The notes under the pieces were generated by a model. That model had not been told where the DNA came from, did no database searches, and saw nothing but the letters and a program-made list of their open reading frames with translations. A stretch of DNA of 13,494 nucleotides. It comes from Clostridiales bacterium. Lineage in GTDB: Bacteria; Bacillota; Clostridia; Oscillospirales; Oscillospiraceae. The stretch's first letter is position 1. Each line of letters begins with the position of its first letter. The stretch covers positions 1-13,494 of the forward strand of contig JAQXNP010000176.1 of NCBI GenBank assembly GCA_029098065.1, in the 5' to 3' direction. Shown here piece after piece: positions 5,927-12,764 of this stretch. Both the position numbers and the translations under genes were made by a program.

Positions 5927-7309
5927 TTACTTGTTCTGGGGAATGTCGGGCAGAGAGTCAAAGCCCCGCTGGAGCTCCTCGTCGGTGGGAATGTGGTCAT
6001 CCATCCGGCCGTCCAGGTAGGAGGCGTAGGCCGTCATATCGAAGTAACCCGTGCCGGTGAGACCGAAGAGGATGGTCTTGGCCTCCCCCGTCTCCCTGCA
6101 CTTGAGGGCCTCGTCGATGGCGCCCTTGATGGCGTGGGCGGACTCGGGGGCGGGGAGGATGGTCTCCAGCTTGGCAAACTTCACCGCCGCCTCGAACACC
6201 TCGGTCTGCTTGTAGCTCACCGCCTCCATGTAGCCGTCGTGATAGAGCTTGGAGAGGATGGGGCTCATCCCGTGGTAGCGCAGGCCGCCGGCGTGGTTGG
6301 CGGAGGGGATGAACCCGCAGCCGAGGGTGTACATCCGGGCCATGGGCGTCACCTTTCCGGTGTCGCAGAAATCGTAGGCGTACCTGCCCCGGGTGAAGGA
6401 GGGGCAGGAGGCGGGTTCTACTGCGATGAAGCGGGTCCCGGGCTTCTTGCCCTGCAGCTTATCCCGCATAAAGGGGGCGATGAGGCCGCCCAGATTGGAG
6501 CCGCCGCCGGCACAGCCCACCACGATGTCGGGATACTCTCCCAATTCATTCATGGCGGTCTCGCACTCCAGGCCGATGATGGACTGGTGGAGGAGCACCT
6601 GATTGAGCACCGAGCCCAGCACATAGCGGCTGTTCTGTCCGGTGACGGCGGATTCCACCGCCTCCGAGATGGCGCAGCCCAGAGAGCCGGTGGTGTCGGG
6701 GTTCTCCGCCAGGATCTTCTGCCCCGCCCGGGTCTTCATGGAGGGAGAAGGGGTCACCGAGGCGTTGAAAACCCGCATCACGTCCTTGCGGAAGGGCTTC
6801 TGCTCATAGGAGCACTTGACCATGAACACATCCAGATCCAGTCCGAAGTAGGAGCAGGCCTCGCTGAGCGCGGTGCCCCACTGGCCGGCGCCCGTCTCGG
6901 TGGTGAGCCGGGTGATCCCCTGGGCCTTGGCGTAATAGGCCTGGGCCACGGCGGAGTTCAGCTTGTGGGAGCCGGAGGTGTTGTTACCCTCGAATTTATA
7001 ATAAATTTTTGCCGGAGTTCCCAGGGCTTTTTCCAAATTATACGCCCGCACCAGCGGAGAGGGGCGATACATCTTGTAGACCTCCCGGATGGGCTCGGGG
7101 ATATCAACGTATTCGGTGGCGCCGTCCATCTCCTGATGGGCCAGCTCATCGCAGAAAATGGGGTAAAGCTCCTCTTCCTTCAGGGGCTGGAGCGTGCCCG
7201 GGTTGAGCATGGGGTCAGGCAGCTCGGGCATGGCGGAGCGGAGATTATAATACTGTCTGGGAATCTGATCTTCGGTCAGGTACAGACGATGCGGAATGGT
7301 TTTCATCAT
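5927..7309 (-). CDS. trpB: TrpB2-type tryptophan synthase beta chain
   Basis: This 460-residue PLP enzyme matches the TrpB2 (TrpB-like, TIGR01415-type) branch, longer than the roughly 400 residues of classical TrpB. It joins indole and L-serine to make tryptophan. The PLP Schiff-base lysine is K116 in GSHKLNSA. The catalytic-type acid is E138 in TETGAGQWG, the phosphate-binding loop is GCAGGGSN (265-272), and the C-terminal cofactor loop is GLTGTGYF (416-423). An N-terminal extension (about 1-80) is typical of TrpB2. The start is ATG at 7309 or the adjacent ATG at 7306, behind AAAGGGAG. No trpA or other trp gene is in the window, so it probably uses free indole. Its leader is a Trp-specific T-box, which supports a true role in tryptophan supply. 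It is a single-gene unit. Confidence 0.92.
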   Translation of the reverse strand: MMKTIPHRLYLTEDQIPRQYYNLRSAMPELPDPMLNPGTLQPLKEEELYPIFCDELAHQEMDGATEYVDIPEPIREVYKMYRPSPLVRAYNLEKALGTPAKIYYKFEGNNTSGSHKLNSAVAQAYYAKAQGITRLTTETGAGQWGTALSEACSYFGLDLDVFMVKCSYEQKPFRKDVMRVFNASVTPSPSMKTRAGQKILAENPDTTGSLGCAISEAVESAVTGQNSRYVLGSVLNQVLLHQSIIGLECETAMNELGEYPDIVVGCAGGGSNLGGLIAPFMRDKLQGKKPGTRFIAVEPASCPSFTRGRYAYDFCDTGKVTPMARMYTLGCGFIPSANHAGGLRYHGMSPILSKLYHDGYMEAVSYKQTEVFEAAVKFAKLETILPAPESAHAIKGAIDEALKCRETGEAKTILFGLTGTGYFDMTAYASYLDGRMDDHIPTDEELQRGFDSLPDIPQNK

Positions 7310-7350
7310 AAATACTCCCTTTCTCGGTATGGTTTGTTGGGAAAGGGTAT

Positions 7351-7395
7351 AAAAAAAGCCCCAGTCCCAAACGGTTTCTGTTTTGGGACAAAGGC
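7351..7395 (-). terminator. T-box regulated terminator
   Basis: A stem forms between 7382-7395 and 7358-7371 (14 pairs with one mismatch and two G-U). On the minus strand it is followed by seven T (7357-7351). It is the off-state structure of the T-box leader and lies about 40 nt before the trpB start. Confidence 0.85.
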
Positions 7396-7647
7396 CTGAA
7401 CCTCTGCGGTACCACCCAAATTGACGTCATAAGACGCCCACTCGGCTTCACGTATCCTGTGAATACGCGCTCCCCTGATAACGGGCGGAGTCCCCGTCTG
7501 ACTACTGGGGGACACACCCCGTTCGCCATCGCCCTCGGAAGCCCATTCCCCGCACCATGCCCTGCCGCGATCTCACCGCCCGCGGCTCTCTTGGAGGACA
7601 CCTCTGTCCGGGTACTCCGCTTCGTCATCGGTTTCTCTGATGAAGTT
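7351..7647 (-). promoter_or_regulatory. T-box riboswitch, Trp specifier, controlling trpB
   Basis: The leader holds the T-box signature GGGTGGTACCGC (minus strand, 7406-7417). Stem I can be drawn from the sequence. GAAGC (7619-7623) pairs with GCTTC (7538-7542), and above the specifier loop CCCG (7609-7612) pairs with CGGG (7549-7552). The loop carries AGTA on the 5' side and GAA followed by TGG (7543-7545) on the 3' side. TGG is the Trp codon, in agreement with trpB downstream. The antiterminator side TTTGGG (7415-7420) can pair with CCCAAA (7382-7387), which is also part of the terminator stem, so the two folds exclude each other. Uncharged tRNA(Trp) is expected to switch trpB on. Confidence 0.93.
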
Positions 7648-7653
7648 GACGTC

Positions 7654-7682
7654 ATTATAATGTTTTACCCCGCTGTTGTCAA
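7654..7682 (-). promoter_or_regulatory. Consensus sigma-A promoter of trpB
   Basis: TTGACA (7677-7682), 17 nt, TATAAT (7654-7659) on the minus strand: both hexamers and the spacing are perfect. The transcript would start near 7647 with the T-box leader. Confidence 0.9.
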
Positions 7683-7774
7683 GTCCTTTTTGAGAAATTC
7701 CCCCGCTGTATCCTTTCTTTTTTCTCTCTGCTTTTCCATCGGACGGTGCCTGCTCCAGTCCTCTCCCCGCGCAT

Positions 7775-7814
7775 AAACAGGGACGCAGGCGCCCGCGCGC
7801 CTGCGTCCCTGTTT
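7775..7814. terminator. Long hairpin terminator after the membrane protein gene
   Basis: A 17-bp perfect stem (7775-7791 with 7798-7814) has a 6-nt loop and only a short T run (TTT) on the minus strand. It follows the stop of the 7840-8625 gene by about 25 nt. Confidence 0.75.
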
Positions 7815-7839
7815 CCACGTTCCAGTCTTTCCGCTTCCG

Positions 7840-8625
7840 TTACATCAGCTTCACGGTATAATATACTGCCATCACCAGTACCCAGGCCGCGCTTGCCCCG
7901 TAGAGGATCATCGCACCCACTCCCAAGGCCCCGGCCGCCAGAACCGCCACGGTGATGACCGCAGTCAGATAAAGGAGAGAATAGTTGGCGTCTTTGGGGA
8001 AAACCCGGCGCTTTTCTCCCTTGTATTCCACCATACCGCCGGCGCCCTGCGCCTTCCGGATCAGGCCTGCCGCGGCCAGAACCGCCACGGCGGCGAGAAC
8101 AGCGTAAATGTAGACTACAAAGGCATATCTGCCGCCCACGCCTCTGGATGCCAGCCAACTGCCCAGCAGAGATACGGCAGTGGAACACGCCACCCAGAAA
8201 AATTCCCGCTGATAGAGATAATAGATCAGCACCAGAACAACAGCCGCCGGAACCCCCACATACAGGAGCTTGAGCCCCTCGCCCTCGGTGAGCCAGGTGA
8301 CGAAGCAGCTCACCGATACGCCGGCCAAAAACCAGGTGAACATCCCGGAAACCAGAGCCGATTTCCCCGCGGCATGCTTCTTCTTCCAATTCAGCCCCAC
8401 CAACACCGCTCCGACAGCGGCAGCCACGGCAATGACCTTGACAGCGGTGCCCAAGGCCAGACGAAGTTCGATTTCTCCGGCAAGATAATGGCAATAATAT
8501 CGATTCAGCAGCAGGAGCAGGAATTCCAGCACTACGCCTCCGGCGATCCAGCAGAGAATTCGGTTGAGAACGGCCTCTTCCTGCTTGGCCCGGACCGCCT
8601 TCATCTGCTTTGTATTCTTGTCCAT
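7840..8625 (-). CDS. Polytopic membrane protein, unknown function
   Basis: This 261-residue protein has a charged N-terminus (residues 1-21, many Lys, Arg, Gln) and about eight hydrophobic segments, near 22-41, 57-79, 90-111, 118-138, 142-159, 168-188, 216-236 and 239-257. A cytoplasmic-looking loop at 190-214 is rich in Lys and Arg (VEYKGEKRRVFPKD). I see no transporter, enzyme or signalling motif and do not recognise a named family; short hypothetical membrane proteins of this shape are common in Oscillospiraceae. The start ATG at 8625 has an AGGAGA site. It is a single-gene unit with a clear promoter and a strong hairpin after the stop, divergent from the lipoprotein gene. Confidence 0.8.
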   Translation of the reverse strand: MDKNTKQMKAVRAKQEEAVLNRILCWIAGGVVLEFLLLLLNRYYCHYLAGEIELRLALGTAVKVIAVAAAVGAVLVGLNWKKKHAAGKSALVSGMFTWFLAGVSVSCFVTWLTEGEGLKLLYVGVPAAVVLVLIYYLYQREFFWVACSTAVSLLGSWLASRGVGGRYAFVVYIYAVLAAVAVLAAAGLIRKAQGAGGMVEYKGEKRRVFPKDANYSLLYLTAVITVAVLAAGALGVGAMILYGASAAWVLVMAVYYTVKLM

Positions 8626-8676
8626 TTACACATCTCCTGTGAACGCCTTTGGGGGGCGCAGAAATCATTCTTGTTT

Positions 8677-8705
8677 ATTTTAGCAGAAATCCAGCCCATT
8701 TGCAA
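8677..8705 (-). promoter_or_regulatory. Sigma-A promoter of the membrane protein gene
   Basis: TTGCAA (8700-8705), 17 nt, TAAAAT (8677-8682) on the minus strand, about 50 nt upstream of the ATG. Confidence 0.7.
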
Positions 8706-8795
8706 CCATAAAAAGCTGGGAGGGGTCCGGAAAGCCCGTGGGCAGTCTTCAGAAAACTGTAAGCGTTTTGTTATTTCTTTTCCTGCGGAAGCCTG

Positions 8796-8801
8796 TATAA
8801 T
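8796..8801 (+). promoter_or_regulatory. Probable -10 of the lipoprotein-cdd unit
   Basis: A perfect TATAAT lies 35 nt before the ATG at 8837. No convincing -35 is present at 16-18 nt. Confidence 0.5.
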
Positions 8802-8836
8802 AGAATTCAGAAACAAATCTTGAAAGGAAGAACGAT

Positions 8837-10051
8837 ATGATCCCCACGAGAAAACGGGTCCTGGCCCTTGGCCTGGCCCTTTTGTTCACCCTGTCCTCCT
8901 GCGGAAAGCAGGATTCCGACGCCGCTTCAGGCAGTCCCTCCCCCAGCGCCGAACCCTCTTCCTCCGCCCAGGTCACTCCCGAACCGGAGCCCACCACCCC
9001 GGATGTCCCTCTGGTTCCCTGGCCCACGGATCAGGTGGTGGAACACCTGTTTTTCCACCCGGTGGTGGCTTATCCGGAGCTGGCTTTTGACGGGGACAGC
9101 GAGGCCAACGGCATCGATGACTATATGGTCACGGTGGATGAATACAATAAGATCCTCCAATCCTGTTACGACAACAACTATATTCTGGTCAACATGAATG
9201 ATGTCTGGTCGGAGTACACCGATGAAAACGGCGAGCTCCGGATGCGCCGGAACACCTTCATGGTGCCCGAGGGGAAAAAGCCCCTGGTCATTTCCTATGA
9301 TGACACCAACTACTACCCCTATATGCTGGAAAACGGCTTTACCTGGAAACTCATCATCGGCGATGACGGAGAGATCTGGAGCTACGGCAAGGATCCCCAG
9401 GGCAACGATGTCATCTCACAGGATCTGGACGCCATTACCATCCTGGACAAATTTGTGGAAGAGCATCCGGATTTCTCCCTCAACGGGGTGAAAGGCTGTC
9501 TCTCCCTCACCGGCTATCAGGGCATCCTGGGTTACCGGACTCAGACCGACACCGACCACCCCGAGCCGGAGTTCGAGGCCAACCGTCAGAAGGAGATCGC
9601 GGCAGTGAAGCCCATCGTCCAAAAGCTGAAGGAGACCGGCTGGTACTTCGGCTCCCACACCTGGGGCCACGTGCGGCTGTCCACCATCTCCGACGAACGG
9701 CTCCAGCGGGACACCCAGCGCTGGTTTGACGAGGTGGGAAGTATCGTGGGCCCCACCCAGATCCTGTTCTATCCCCACGGGGCCCGGCCTGACGGCGACC
9801 ATGACCAGGGCGACCCCGGTCCTCAGTTCCGCTACCTTCAGAGCCAGGGCTTCCGCATTTTTGCCTCGGTGGGTATCAATTCCTATGAGCAGGTAAAAAA
9901 GCAGATCTCCGCCGTCATCATTGACCGGCTCCATCCCGACGGCACCACCCTCCGCTGGCGGCGGAAGGACTATCTGCAATTCTATGACACCTGGGATGTC
10001 ATAGATCTGGCCGTCCGGCCCACTCGTCCCTATGACCGCAATCCCGGCTGA
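8837..10051 (+). CDS. Lipoprotein with polysaccharide-deacetylase-like domain
   Basis: This 404-residue exported lipoprotein has a basic N-terminus, a hydrophobic core (residues 8-19) and a lipobox LSSC with Cys 22 as the lipidation site. A Ser/Pro/Glu-rich linker (about 23-60) follows, then a globular domain. That domain resembles the NodB/CE4 fold: SYDDTNYY (153-160) stands where TFDDG is usual, and SHTWGH (273-278) supplies the two metal-type histidines 274 and 278. FYPHGA (311-316) stands where the RxPYG-type motif is usual. Family enzymes remove N-acetyl groups from cell-wall or other sugars. Here the domain is divergent and carries an insertion of about 100 residues between motifs 1 and 2, so activity and substrate are uncertain. 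The ATG at 8837 has AAAGGAAG upstream. The stop is 16 nt before cdd, so the two are probably cotranscribed. Confidence 0.85.
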   Translation: MIPTRKRVLALGLALLFTLSSCGKQDSDAASGSPSPSAEPSSSAQVTPEPEPTTPDVPLVPWPTDQVVEHLFFHPVVAYPELAFDGDSEANGIDDYMVTVDEYNKILQSCYDNNYILVNMNDVWSEYTDENGELRMRRNTFMVPEGKKPLVISYDDTNYYPYMLENGFTWKLIIGDDGEIWSYGKDPQGNDVISQDLDAITILDKFVEEHPDFSLNGVKGCLSLTGYQGILGYRTQTDTDHPEPEFEANRQKEIAAVKPIVQKLKETGWYFGSHTWGHVRLSTISDERLQRDTQRWFDEVGSIVGPTQILFYPHGARPDGDHDQGDPGPQFRYLQSQGFRIFASVGINSYEQVKKQISAVIIDRLHPDGTTLRWRRKDYLQFYDTWDVIDLAVRPTRPYDRNPG

Positions 10052-10067
10052 CAAAAGGAGGATCCCC

Positions 10068-10463
10068 ATGACCGATTACGACCTGGTTGAACTGGCCTAT
10101 TCCATGCTGTCCCGTTCCTATGTTCCCTACTCAAAATTCCCTGTGGGCGCCGCCCTGCTGTGTTCGGACGGATCGGTGTTTACCGGCTGCAATGTGGAAA
10201 ACGCCGCTTACGGCTCGACCATCTGTGCCGAGCGCACCGCCCTGGTAAAGGCGGTGAGCGAGGGCCATCGGGATGACTTTGTCCGTCTGGCGGTGGTGGG
10301 GGAATCCAGCGACTACTGCTGGCCCTGCGGCGCCTGCCGGCAGATGCTGTATGAATTCGCCCCCGAGCTGGAACTGCTGGTGGGCCGGGCGGATCACACC
10401 GTCACCAGGCTGAAGCTCTCCGACCTGCTGCCCCACGGCTTCGGCCCCAAAGCTCTGACCTGA
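10068..10463 (+). CDS. cdd: Cytidine deaminase
   Basis: This 131-residue protein is the usual length of the small homotetrameric cytidine deaminase. It hydrolyses cytidine or deoxycytidine to uridine or deoxyuridine in pyrimidine salvage. The signature is complete: YVPYSKFPVGAAL (18-30), CNVENAAYGSTICAERTA (41-58) with Cys 53 as zinc ligand and Glu 55 as the catalytic acid, and PCGACRQ (86-92) with zinc ligands Cys 87 and Cys 90. The start ATG at 10068 has a near-perfect AAAAGGAGG site 7 nt upstream; an in-frame ATG at 10032 lies inside the previous gene. It sits 16 nt after the lipoprotein stop and is followed by a strong terminator, so it is the last gene of a two-gene unit. Confidence 0.97.
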   Translation: MTDYDLVELAYSMLSRSYVPYSKFPVGAALLCSDGSVFTGCNVENAAYGSTICAERTALVKAVSEGHRDDFVRLAVVGESSDYCWPCGACRQMLYEFAPELELLVGRADHTVTRLKLSDLLPHGFGPKALT

Positions 10464-10479
10464 CGGAAAACTGATCCGG

Positions 10480-10514
10480 GCGGAGTGCGGCTCAAAGGCC
10501 GCGCTCCGCTTTTT
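10480..10514 (+). terminator. Rho-independent terminator after cdd
   Basis: A 12-bp stem (10480-10491 with 10498-10509, one G-U) has a 6-nt loop, followed by five T. It lies 16 nt after the cdd stop. Confidence 0.9.
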
Positions 10515-10543
10515 CACTGCTTCAAAATTTTTGTCCGATGTAT

Positions 10544-10599
10544 AAGAACCTCATTTCCTGGCGATGCTATCCCCGGGAATCCATTTTGAGGAGGTTCTT
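10544..10599 (+). promoter_or_regulatory. Inverted repeat in the DUF378 leader covering the ribosome site
   Basis: A 9-bp perfect inverted repeat pairs 10544-10552 with 10591-10599 across a loop of about 38 nt. The right arm includes most of the GAGGAGG ribosome site, so the fold would hide it. A TATAAG at 10541-10546 could be the -10; in that case the left arm lies at or before the transcript start, and the repeat would act as DNA, or not at all. Confidence 0.35.
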
Positions 10600-10604
10600 T
10601 CGGC

Positions 10605-10817
10605 ATGATCCTGGATAAGATTGCCCTGGTCCTCGCCATCATCGGCGGGCTCAACTGGGGCAGCATCGGTATCTTCGGCATCGACTTCGTGGCCTTTCTG
10701 TTCGGAGGCGCCAACAGCGCTATGAGCCGCGTGGTCTACACGCTGGTGGGGTTGGCTGCTATCTGGTGCATCTCCCTGCTCTTCCGCGAGCAGGACCCGA
10801 TAGAAGAGCGGAGCTGA
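10605..10817 (+). CDS. DUF378 small membrane protein
   Basis: This 70-residue protein of the DUF378 family has two transmembrane segments (about 4-33 and 42-62). It carries the family hallmarks: a start such as MILDKIALVLAIIGGLNWG with the GGLNWG turn (14-19), GIFGIDFVAFLFGG (22-35) and a second segment beginning VVYTLVGLAAIW. The family is widespread in bacteria with no established function; a role in the envelope is inferred from the membrane segments only. AGGAGG is at 10589-10594, 10 nt before the ATG. It is a single gene between the cdd terminator and its own terminator. Confidence 0.92.
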   Translation: MILDKIALVLAIIGGLNWGSIGIFGIDFVAFLFGGANSAMSRVVYTLVGLAAIWCISLLFREQDPIEERS

Positions 10818-10822
10818 AGCGC

Positions 10823-10859
10823 AAAAAACGCCGTCTGACTGAGTCAGACGGCGTTTTTT
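10823..10859. terminator. Bidirectional rho-independent terminator
   Basis: A long near-perfect palindrome: the A6 arm and CGCCGTCTGAC pair with GTCAGACGGCG and a T6 tail, around a 3-nt loop. It lies 6 nt after the DUF378 stop and 5 nt beyond the MATE stop on the other strand, so it serves both convergent genes. Confidence 0.92.
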
Positions 10860-10863
10860 CCAT

Positions 10864-12243
10864 TCAAATCACGTGGTGGTTCTTCCATTTCCCTCTGATA
10901 AACCGGGTCACGAAAGCGATGGACCGGACAATCCAATCGGCAAACATGGCCTGCCACACCCCCAGAAGCCGCAGGTTCATCCCCCAGGGAGCGCCCAGCA
11001 GATAGCTCATGCCGATGCGGCAGACCCACATGGAGATCATCGAAACCACCATGGTAAATTTGGCGTCCCCCGCCGCCCGCAGAGCGTTGGGAAGGGCAAA
11101 CGAAGTGGGCCAGAAAATGAAGTTGAACACACAGTTCCACCGGAGCACCTGGACCGCCAGAGCCGCTGTAGATTCCGTCAGGTTGAAGCAGGGCACCAGC
11201 CAGGGCACGCCCAGGAACAGGAGCAGATTCAGCACCCCCATGGATACATAGGTAACCGCCAGCAGTTTTTTGGTATAGCCCACCGCCTGCTTGTCATCCC
11301 CGGCCCCCATGCACTGTCCCACCACAGTGACCATGGTAAGCCCGGCTCCCTGTCCGGGGACGTTGATGACTCCGGCGATGGAGTTGGCGATGGCGTTGGC
11401 TGCCACGGCGGAACCCATCACCGCCAGATCCACCCCGGCATCGAAGGAGGTGATCAGATTCAGCACCAGCAGCTTGCCGATCTGGAACATGCCGTTTTCG
11501 ATGCCGTTTGGAATTCCGATGCTCAGAATGGAACGCACCATGGACCAGCGGAACTCCGGGTGAAACAGATCCTCGATATAAATAAGATGGGTGGGCCGGG
11601 TGACAAGCACCCCGATGATCAGGGCGGCGGTAATCCGGGAGACCAGGGTGCCGATCCCCGCGCCGGCGGCGCCCATTCCGAAGCCGTAGATCAAAACGGC
11701 GTTGACCGCGATATTGACGATATTGACAATCAGGGAATTGAACATGGACACCTTGCTGTTGCCCATGGCCCGGAACAGGGCCGCCCCGGCATTATATATG
11801 GCAATAAAGGGATAAGCCGCTGCAGTGAGCAGAAAATAGATCAGAGCGGACTCCATAATCTCCGGCGAGATGCTGCCGAAGACCAGCCGAAGGATATGCT
11901 CCCGGAACAGCAGCGCCGCCGCCATGAGCGCCGCGCCCACCAGCAGCGCCACATACAGCAGCTGCTTGGCGGCCAGCCGGGCCTTCTCCACGTCCTGGCG
12001 CCCCAGATACTGGGAAACCACCACCGCGCCTCCGGTGGACAGGGCGGAAAAAATATTGATAATGAGAATGTTGATATTATCCACCAGGGATACGCCCGAC
12101 ACCACCGCCTCCCCCGCGGTGGTCACCATCATGGTGTCCGCCATGCCCACTGTCATGAGCAGGAACTGCTCAATGACCAGCGGGACCATCAGACGAACAA
12201 GCTGCTCCCTGGTAAAGATCGTCTGGACTCTGGTCTTCTCCAT
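10864..12243 (-). CDS. MATE-family efflux transporter
   Basis: This 459-residue protein is the expected length for a MATE pump, with about twelve membrane helices in two similar halves. Typical features are VGMADTMMV in helix 1 (32-40), GGAVVVSQYLGRQD (71-84), and NAGAALFRAMGNSKVSM near residues 156-172. The second half repeats the pattern, with VGQCMGAGDDKQA and ALRAAGDAKFTM. MATE proteins export cationic drugs or metabolites in exchange for Na+ or H+; the substrate cannot be read here. The ATG at 12243 has a modest TTGAGGCG ribosome site. It is a single-gene unit with a clear promoter, a possible operator upstream and a shared terminator downstream. Confidence 0.93.
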   Translation of the reverse strand: MEKTRVQTIFTREQLVRLMVPLVIEQFLLMTVGMADTMMVTTAGEAVVSGVSLVDNINILIINIFSALSTGGAVVVSQYLGRQDVEKARLAAKQLLYVALLVGAALMAAALLFREHILRLVFGSISPEIMESALIYFLLTAAAYPFIAIYNAGAALFRAMGNSKVSMFNSLIVNIVNIAVNAVLIYGFGMGAAGAGIGTLVSRITAALIIGVLVTRPTHLIYIEDLFHPEFRWSMVRSILSIGIPNGIENGMFQIGKLLVLNLITSFDAGVDLAVMGSAVAANAIANSIAGVINVPGQGAGLTMVTVVGQCMGAGDDKQAVGYTKKLLAVTYVSMGVLNLLLFLGVPWLVPCFNLTESTAALAVQVLRWNCVFNFIFWPTSFALPNALRAAGDAKFTMVVSMISMWVCRIGMSYLLGAPWGMNLRLLGVWQAMFADWIVRSIAFVTRFIRGKWKNHHVI

Positions 12244-12285
12244 TGATACGCCTCAATTCCATATGATCTCTCTGGTGCAAGGGCC

Positions 12286-12313
12286 ATTGTAACACGGGGG
12301 AAACTGGTTGCAA
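12286..12313 (-). promoter_or_regulatory. Promoter of the MATE gene
   Basis: TTGCAA (12308-12313), 16 nt, TACAAT (12286-12291) on the minus strand. TGT before the -10 makes it an extended element. Confidence 0.7.
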
Positions 12314-12320
12314 AGTGGGG

Positions 12321-12339
12321 TTTTACACAAATTTTACAC
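12321..12339. repeat. Tandem TTTTACAC repeats upstream of the MATE promoter
   Basis: TTTTACAC occurs at 12321-12328 and again at 12332-12339, 11 bp apart, about one helical turn. The pair starts 7 bp upstream of the MATE -35, a position suited to an activator or repressor. No known regulator site is recognised. Confidence 0.45.
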
Positions 12340-12396
12340 CATTTTTCCGGCTGCGGAAGGATTCCTCACCAACATCCTCCCCGGGGTGTCTTCTCC

Positions 12397-12425
12397 TTGC
12401 GCCGTTCAGGCTGTCCTGTTATAAT
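12397..12425 (+). promoter_or_regulatory. Promoter upstream of the pseudogene
   Basis: TTGCGC (12397-12402), 17 nt, TATAAT (12420-12425) with TGT before it. It is a good extended -10 promoter pointing into the gene remnant at 12464. Confidence 0.6.
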
Positions 12426-12463
12426 ATTTCGGAATCAGATCATAAAAAAGAGGTGTGGATCCC

Positions 12464-12755
12464 TTGAACGGCTTACGCACCGCCCATTGGAAAAAGAATC
12501 TCATCCCCTGCTTCCTCCCGATCCTCTTCGCGGCCTCCCTGGTTCCCATGCTGCACATCGGGCTGTATGCCCCATCCTCCGCCGATGAGACTACAGCTTC
12601 GGTGCTTAGCCCCACCCGGCCTTTCTCCAGGGGGCTGCGTATGGAAATCGATCCGCAGAACCATGCTCAAATACTGCAAGGGCTGGCAGGGTCCCTTTTC
12701 CGCCGCGACCCTGTTCTACGCCAAGAATACGGTGACTCTCCGGGAAGGAATATAA
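12464..12755 (+). pseudogene. Frameshifted remnant of a membrane protein gene (DUF6056-like)
   Basis: Reading from a TTG at 12464 behind AAAAGAGG, the first frame gives a basic start (NGLRTAHWKKN), a hydrophobic segment (IPCFLPILFAASLVPMLHIGLY) and then APSSADE. That is like the N-terminus of large polytopic proteins that carry a PSADD motif after helix 1. About 100 nt later a different frame, ending at 12755, reads WKSIRRTMLKYCKGWQGPFSA. This resembles the next conserved block of the same family, a Tyr-x-x-WQG-FSA pattern. Neither frame continues and the rest of the expected 400 or more residues is absent. The picture is a gene broken by a frameshift and a large 3' deletion, with promoter and terminator left. 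The family name is recalled, not checked. A short frame-1 protein running on to 12850 is possible but would cross the terminator and cysS. Confidence 0.55.
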
Positions 12756-12764
12756 GAACAGGCA

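Noticed and set aside
5915..7399. Open plus-strand frame of 494 codons
   Set aside because: Antisense to trpB, crossing the T-box terminator; Gly/His-rich composition without motifs.
7245..7655. Minus-strand frames over the trpB leader
   Set aside because: The region is explained by the T-box riboswitch and terminator; these frames have no ribosome site and no recognisable protein.
10873..12246. Open plus-strand frame of 457 codons
   Set aside because: Antisense to the MATE gene; His/Gln/Gly-rich composition, no membrane segments and no motifs.
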